Shown here: positions 7,501-10,946 of the stretch, piece after piece
Numbering within the stretch: the stretch's first letter is position 1
How the letters are laid out: every line of letters starts with the position of its first letter
NCBI GenBank assembly: GCA_017964745.1
Contig: JAGCRJ010000330.1
Location: 1-10,946 of the forward strand
Source: Lachnospiraceae bacterium
GTDB lineage: Bacteria; Bacillota; Clostridia; Lachnospirales; Lachnospiraceae
Reading direction: 5' to 3'
DNA length: 10,946 bases
Translations under genes and position numbers: made by a program
Notes under the pieces: model-generated
What the model was told of the DNA's origin: nothing
Seen by the model: the letters and a program-made list of their open reading frames with translations, nothing else
Database searches by the model: none

Positions 7501-8454
7501 CTTCCAAGCTTCGTCGCGATATGTCTTGGCGGCTTCGGAAAGTTCATCCTTTACACGTGTCTCTTCGTCGTTTGCGGGTTTTCTGAGCCTTTTGAGAGTG
7601 GTCTTCTTGCTCTTAAGATCACTCATAAGATTGTACATATCGGTCAGCGTTCCGAGTGAAACGCAGGTTTCGAGCGCTTCGAAGAAATCCCTGTCAAGTG
7701 CAAATGTCTCGGCATAATTATCCATTATGGGACTGATGTCACATAATCTGAGTGCCGATTCTATGTACCAGAGAGCATACATGATGAAGCCGGATGAAGA
7801 CTCCATGACTGCCGCTTCTATCGGTGTTGCGTTAAGATCCTCGGGAACATCTATATCATGATCGTGCTTTCTTGCAAGAAGATACTCCTCCGGCCATGGG
7901 AAGCTTTCCGAAGTTCCGTAAAGTCCCATTATGATCTCTTCGAGAGCTTTGTCATCATTGCCCGGGCAGAATGCCTCGACACATTTAATGAATGCGGGAT
8001 CCTTTTCTTCATATGCTCTTTCGAGAACTCTGCCGAGCACGTCGGCACGGATCAGCTGCGCCTCTCCGTCGTCAATGACCCTGAAGTCGGGTTCGATACC
8101 TATATCCTGGAAATGATTCCTTATGACATCAAGGCAGAATGAATCTATGGTTGTGATGAGTGCCCTGTGCACCAGAGTCTGCTGCTTGAGAAGATGCTCG
8201 TTTTCGGGATCGTCTTCAAGTATCTCACCGATCCTCTTCAGCACTCTTTCCTTCATTTCCGCAGCGGCAGCCTGTGTAAAGGTAACGACGAGGATGCGGT
8301 CTATGTCCACGGGATTGTCTTTATCACAGACAAGCGAAACTATCCTCTCGACAAGCACTGCGGTTTTTCCGCTTCCGGCCGCGGCACTTACAAGAAGGCT
8401 GGTATTTCTGGCACCTATGATACGGGCCTGCTCTTCGGTAGGTTTAAATGCCAT
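4552..8454 (-). CDS. addA: ATP-dependent helicase/nuclease subunit A (AddA)
   Basis: 1300 residues; Bacillus subtilis AddA is about 1230. With AddB it unwinds and resects double-strand breaks and loads RecA, in place of RecBCD. Seen: a Q-motif at residues 7-13, Walker A AAAGSGKT (K30), motif Ia TFTQAAAAEM (58-67), motif II DEYQDS (414-419), motif III GDVKQSIYSFR (444-454), motif IV NFRSRKE, motif V MTIHKSKGLEF (828-838) and motif VI YVAMTRP (905-911), a full UvrD/SF1A set. The C-terminal nuclease has GxxxH (H1106), IID (D1234) and LDYKTD (D1247, K1249), all catalytic positions of the RecB/AddA nuclease fold. Start ATG at 8452-8454 has AGGAGG 8 bases before it; it overlaps the addB end by 11 bp, so the subunits are made together. 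Extra length includes an Asp/Ser/Ala-rich insert near 533-577 and an acidic linker before the nuclease. Confidence 0.97.
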   Translation of the reverse strand: MAFKPTEEQARIIGARNTSLLVSAAAGSGKTAVLVERIVSLVCDKDNPVDIDRILVVTFTQAAAAEMKERVLKRIGEILEDDPENEHLLKQQTLVHRALITTIDSFCLDVIRNHFQDIGIEPDFRVIDDGEAQLIRADVLGRVLERAYEEKDPAFIKCVEAFCPGNDDKALEEIIMGLYGTSESFPWPEEYLLARKHDHDIDVPEDLNATPIEAAVMESSSGFIMYALWYIESALRLCDISPIMDNYAETFALDRDFFEALETCVSLGTLTDMYNLMSDLKSKKTTLKRLRKPANDEETRVKDELSEAAKTYRDEAWKQIEKLYKFYYSFPIEEQVRIIRGCSEPVGALIDLVIEFRRRYAAEKKKRHSVDFSDLSHFALDILTRHTVKNGVTDIEPTDAATEYRNRFAQVMVDEYQDSNVVQEFILTAVSAENIGRYDRFTVGDVKQSIYSFRQAMPELFLQKQYEYDLIPPRMEIDLTGNFRSRKEVLDSVNRIFERIMHPENGRIEYDENAQLQAKAVFPESEGCKTELIIYDNKMIEKSADAMADSFNDADGEGSEYAASAGDLMDDASDKSELEARIIGTRIRELMNGMKLSDGNREDPGLRDISYRDIVILCRSVSSVTETYRKVFADMGIPLYAEGKNGYFKTAEVSLLLQYLRVLSNPLDDVPLYAVMHSVFGGFDENEIALIRAGRKDCSLYEALKKAAGRSGEADTGNEISTLLKEKLSEFLDRLDMYRDMSSYLTVRQLLDRVTADHHYIEICSALPGGQSRTGNVRMLLVMASNYERSSYLGLNDFIRYIDNMEKFEVDSGEVGSASKSADVVRLMTIHKSKGLEFPVVFLAGMGRGFNFKDVYKPLLADNMLGLACRYADTEKRLRIRTLRYSAVSDKKRRDVIAEEMRLLYVAMTRPKEKLIMVGGIKDAEDTLEECFDFPMQRLPFGNFQSSDKYLDLILPVIGCEEVKNVIDIKTVSVENIMAAGRKEEESQAAGVSEFALASGGDLSNADKEVLDALTEKFSYEYPYKYLENLYTKTTVSELKMAAMAEKDEGAYDLMEHGEDETAVPVFAGGSTDPIYDDPEEEDSGRRSSAGNRLVISGTERGNAYHRCMQLLSWDRILGPVIGTVPSSYDEYLNKVSGNEAGAKESFEKFWSEELAAGHISEKTHAAVAAFKILTFLRSELSYRMWRAERSGLLRREQPFVYGIDAARLLDPEHKNTGSDALAGEMLMIQGIIDAYYEEDGRIVLLDYKTDSVSSMEELWKRYETQMDYYREALESLTHLPVSERRLYSFKLGQDKDYGI

Positions 8455-10946
8455 TATCCTCGCCTCCTTCCTCAGTTTTTCTTTCCGCTTTTCCGGAAAT
8501 CACTTCTCCCGGACCGGCTTTTGCGCACAGTGCAGCCACGGCATCGGCTCTCTTCATCTTGGAGTCGCTGCGATACTTATATCCGGGTACTTTTCTGTCC
8601 ATTCCGCATGCACTGCTGTACGGGCAGTACTTGCATGATCCGTTGTAAGGCGCTACGGAGATCCTTCCGCTCAATATCTCTTCGCCTTCCGACTCGGCAA
8701 CGCTCACGGCTTCATTAAGCATCATATCCATTGCGGTCTTGCTGAGCACCCTGCTTGAAGCGGTGAAGCCGCCGTCCTTCTTGACACTTACAAAGAAATA
8801 ATCCGATGCGGACTGCGGCGCAAGCCCCTTAAGAGATCCGTCGAGAAGGGAAAGGGCTTCCTCATCCTCCAGCATCTCTCCCTTTGGACGCATTTTCTTC
8901 CTGAGTTCATCGGATACCTTATCGATATTTCCGATGTCTTCAAGATCATACATCGGATCCTGTATCTGGAAATATAAAAGCGATGCAGGGATCCCATTCG
9001 TTCTCTCCTTCTCACTGTACATATAGAGAGGAAGCTGTATCTGCCTTCCGTCCATGAGCTTTGCGATGTCGATATCGCGTCCACCCGATTTGAAATCCAT
9101 TATCTGGATATACTTTCCCGCTTCGCCGTCAGCCAGATCGATCCTGTCCACAACTCCGGTCATATGGAGCGTCCTGCCTCCCTTAAGTGGAAGATCCATG
9201 GCAAAGGGCTTCTCACTTCCCGCAAGTTCGAATCCGCCTGCGGAAAGCTGGTCTCTCAAAAAGCATGCGGAATTGATCACAAGCCTTGAGAGCCTGAGAA
9301 TGTTATATTCATTCCTCTTATTGTCGTAATACAGGGAACTTCCGTAAGCGGAAGCGGCTTCCGCGGACAGCTCGGGTATCATGCGTGATGCGTAATCATC
9401 ATCAAAATTCTTCCAGCTCAGTCCGTCCTTTGTAAGTCTTTCGGTAAATCTCCTGATGATATCGTGAACCAGAGATCCCCTGTCAAAGGACTGTATCTCA
9501 TATGTATCGCCCTGATCTATCTTCAGTCCGAACGTTAGAAAATATCTGTAAGGGCAGCCCGCATATGTTTCAAGCGAGCTTACGCTTCCCTTCAGATCCC
9601 CGGGATACAGAGCATTTACCGCATCCTCCGAAAGCGGTTCATCAAGGTATCTTTTATATACGGCCTCGGTAAGCTTCTGCCTGTTTCCGTCATCGTCTCC
9701 GACAGCGGAAAAGAGAGCAAAGGTCTCACCCTTGTTTTCCGAAGCACCCTGCGAATCCGCATAATCCCTCATCATCACGGAAAGCTCGCCGAGCGCATCC
9801 TCCCTTGTGCTTACCCTCTCATTTACCGGCCTGTCCTCGGGCCTGAACACATCCGATGTGTACGGAAGTATCTTCCTGATCAGGGGGATCAGATACGAAG
9901 GTCTTACGGCTTTTCCGTCGGCCCTGACTCTTATGTATGAAAGATAAAGCTCCTCGGACGGCTTGCAGATATTCATATACAGATACTGTCTCTGTATATA
10001 CATCTTCTGTCTGGGAGTGGGCGAAAGCTCAACTCCGTTATCGTACAGAAATTCCCTGTCGAGATCCGATATCATTCCTTTGCCGGAAGTGTCCGCAGGA
10101 ATGTTGCCGTCGTTGACTCCCGCGAAGAAGAGAACCTTTACTCCATCAAGTCTCGATCTTTCGATGTCTCCGATAAGCACCCTGTCGACATTGACAGGAA
10201 TACCGGGAACCTTCATCTCTCCGATTCCCGCAGCAACCGTTCCGACATAGTTTTCAAGGCTTATCTCATCGTCTCCGAGAAGAAGATATATCTTGTCGAA
10301 CAGATCAACGAACTGCTTCCATACAGTTTTGTATTCAAGAGTTCTCTCGGCATCGCCGCGCTCTTCGAACGCTCTCTTGAGCAGGCGGATCTTGCCGGGC
10401 GCATCCATACAGACCAGTGCTTCATACAAACGCTTTGTGTAACCGGATGCGGTATCCGAAGCGGAAACCTTCACGCCGCCTTCTTCGAAGGGAGAAAAGA
10501 GTGCGATGACCTTGCGCCTTATCGCGTTGATCCTGCCGAGGTATTCGGTGTCATTTCTCCTGGATCTGACAGTCTTCATAAATTCCCTGTGCCATGAATT
10601 GAAACCCCTGACACCGGTCTGTCTTATGTAATTATCGAGAAGATCGGTCTCTTCCGCGGTGATCCCCGTCAGTCCGGCTTTAAGGAGTCTCGTGACCGAA
10701 GCGGGAGGGAAATCATCCGAGAGGATATCAAGATAAGCCTGCACCGTTTCCGAAAGGGGATCAAGCGCAAGTCCGTTTACATTATCAAGATAGAAAGGAA
10801 TTCCGAGTGCCTTGAACTCCCTTTGGAAGTACGGAGCATAACCCGCAATGTCGCCGCAAACGATCGCAATATCCCTGTACTGATATCCCTTTTCCGAAAG
10901 AAGCTCCCTCAGCTTTACTCCGAGATACCGCACTTCGGTTCCGGGA
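8444..10946 (-). CDS. addB: ATP-dependent helicase/nuclease subunit B (AddB), 5' end outside window
   Basis: 834 codons of the C-terminal part; AddB proteins are about 1150 residues, so roughly 300, including the N-terminal ATP-binding motifs, are missing. AddB holds the second nuclease and the Chi-recognition role of AddAB. Seen: at the edge TEVRYLGVKLREL and GYQYRDIAIVCGD, typical of the start of its second helicase-like region; an iron-sulfur nuclease domain with GCPYRYF (Cys codon 9554-9556) and C-x2-C-x5-C near the end (codons 8633-8635, 8624-8626, 8606-8608), together the four Cys of the 4Fe-4S cluster; and nuclease motifs GVVDRID and MDFKSGG (Asp 9095-9097, Lys 9089-9091). The GTG at 10931-10933 is not taken as a start because family similarity and the open frame run on upstream to the edge. 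Order addB-addA with an 11-bp overlap is the usual Firmicutes arrangement. Confidence 0.95.
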   Translation of the reverse strand, partial: PGTEVRYLGVKLRELLSEKGYQYRDIAIVCGDIAGYAPYFQREFKALGIPFYLDNVNGLALDPLSETVQAYLDILSDDFPPASVTRLLKAGLTGITAEETDLLDNYIRQTGVRGFNSWHREFMKTVRSRRNDTEYLGRINAIRRKVIALFSPFEEGGVKVSASDTASGYTKRLYEALVCMDAPGKIRLLKRAFEERGDAERTLEYKTVWKQFVDLFDKIYLLLGDDEISLENYVGTVAAGIGEMKVPGIPVNVDRVLIGDIERSRLDGVKVLFFAGVNDGNIPADTSGKGMISDLDREFLYDNGVELSPTPRQKMYIQRQYLYMNICKPSEELYLSYIRVRADGKAVRPSYLIPLIRKILPYTSDVFRPEDRPVNERVSTREDALGELSVMMRDYADSQGASENKGETFALFSAVGDDDGNRQKLTEAVYKRYLDEPLSEDAVNALYPGDLKGSVSSLETYAGCPYRYFLTFGLKIDQGDTYEIQSFDRGSLVHDIIRRFTERLTKDGLSWKNFDDDYASRMIPELSAEAASAYGSSLYYDNKRNEYNILRLSRLVINSACFLRDQLSAGGFELAGSEKPFAMDLPLKGGRTLHMTGVVDRIDLADGEAGKYIQIMDFKSGGRDIDIAKLMDGRQIQLPLYMYSEKERTNGIPASLLYFQIQDPMYDLEDIGNIDKVSDELRKKMRPKGEMLEDEEALSLLDGSLKGLAPQSASDYFFVSVKKDGGFTASSRVLSKTAMDMMLNEAVSVAESEGEEILSGRISVAPYNGSCKYCPYSSACGMDRKVPGYKYRSDSKMKRADAVAALCAKAGPGEVISGKAERKTEEGGEDNGI
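8463..8468 (-). promoter_or_regulatory. addA: Shine-Dalgarno site of addA, inside the addB end
   Basis: AGGAGG on the minus strand, eight bases before the addA ATG. It lies within the last codons of addB, whose stop codon (8444-8446) is inside addA. This supports the start chosen and suggests coupled translation of the two subunits. Confidence 0.85.

Noticed and set aside
8167..8718. Plus-strand open frame across the addB/addA junction
   Set aside because: Antisense to the conserved Walker A region of addA and the iron-sulfur end of addB; no recognisable protein.
10931..10933. GTG as the start codon of addB
   Set aside because: The frame stays open to the window edge, the residues before it (PGTE) fit the family, and the AddB N-terminal third would otherwise be missing.

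Overview
The window reads as an ordinary chromosomal stretch from a Gram-positive, Clostridia-type bacterium, most likely of the Lachnospiraceae kind. The evidence is an AddAB recombination nuclease instead of RecBCD, AGGAGG-type ribosome binding sites, TTGxxx/extended -10 promoters of the sigma-A type, and a Clostridia-style phosphodiester glycosidase. Base composition is judged by eye to be near 50% G+C. All six genes lie on the minus strand and shadow ORFs are left out. I see no RNA gene, insertion sequence, CRISPR array or phage gene.

Reading in the direction of transcription (high to low coordinates): the window opens inside addB (10946-8444, 5' end missing). Its end overlaps the start of addA (8454-4552) by 11 bp. 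Together they encode the AddAB helicase-nuclease that resects double-strand breaks for RecA. All the catalytic and Fe-S residues I could look for in this stretch are present.

Below addA lies a compact 62-bp junction (4490-4551). It holds an 11-bp terminator hairpin whose loop contains the -35 box of the next promoter, and the transcript predicted from that promoter starts only a few bases before the next ATG. This promoter drives a tight three-gene unit (4489-1065): a membrane-anchored phosphodiester glycosidase, a membrane-anchored protein with likely NTF2-like domains, and a zinc-ribbon/FecR-like transmembrane protein. All three share one topology: a short cytoplasmic N-terminus, a single membrane helix and an outside domain. 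They probably work together at the cell envelope, but the biological role is unknown to me. This is the least described part of the window. The unit ends at a perfect terminator palindrome (1031-1057).

The last gene (908-1, 3' end missing) has its own promoter with an extended -10 box, a possible CcpA (cre) site over it, a 5'-UTR hairpin and a strong ribosome binding site. It encodes a member of the L-fucose/L-arabinose isomerase family. Its codon choice (15 prolines, none CCG) differs visibly from the other genes and suggests high expression.
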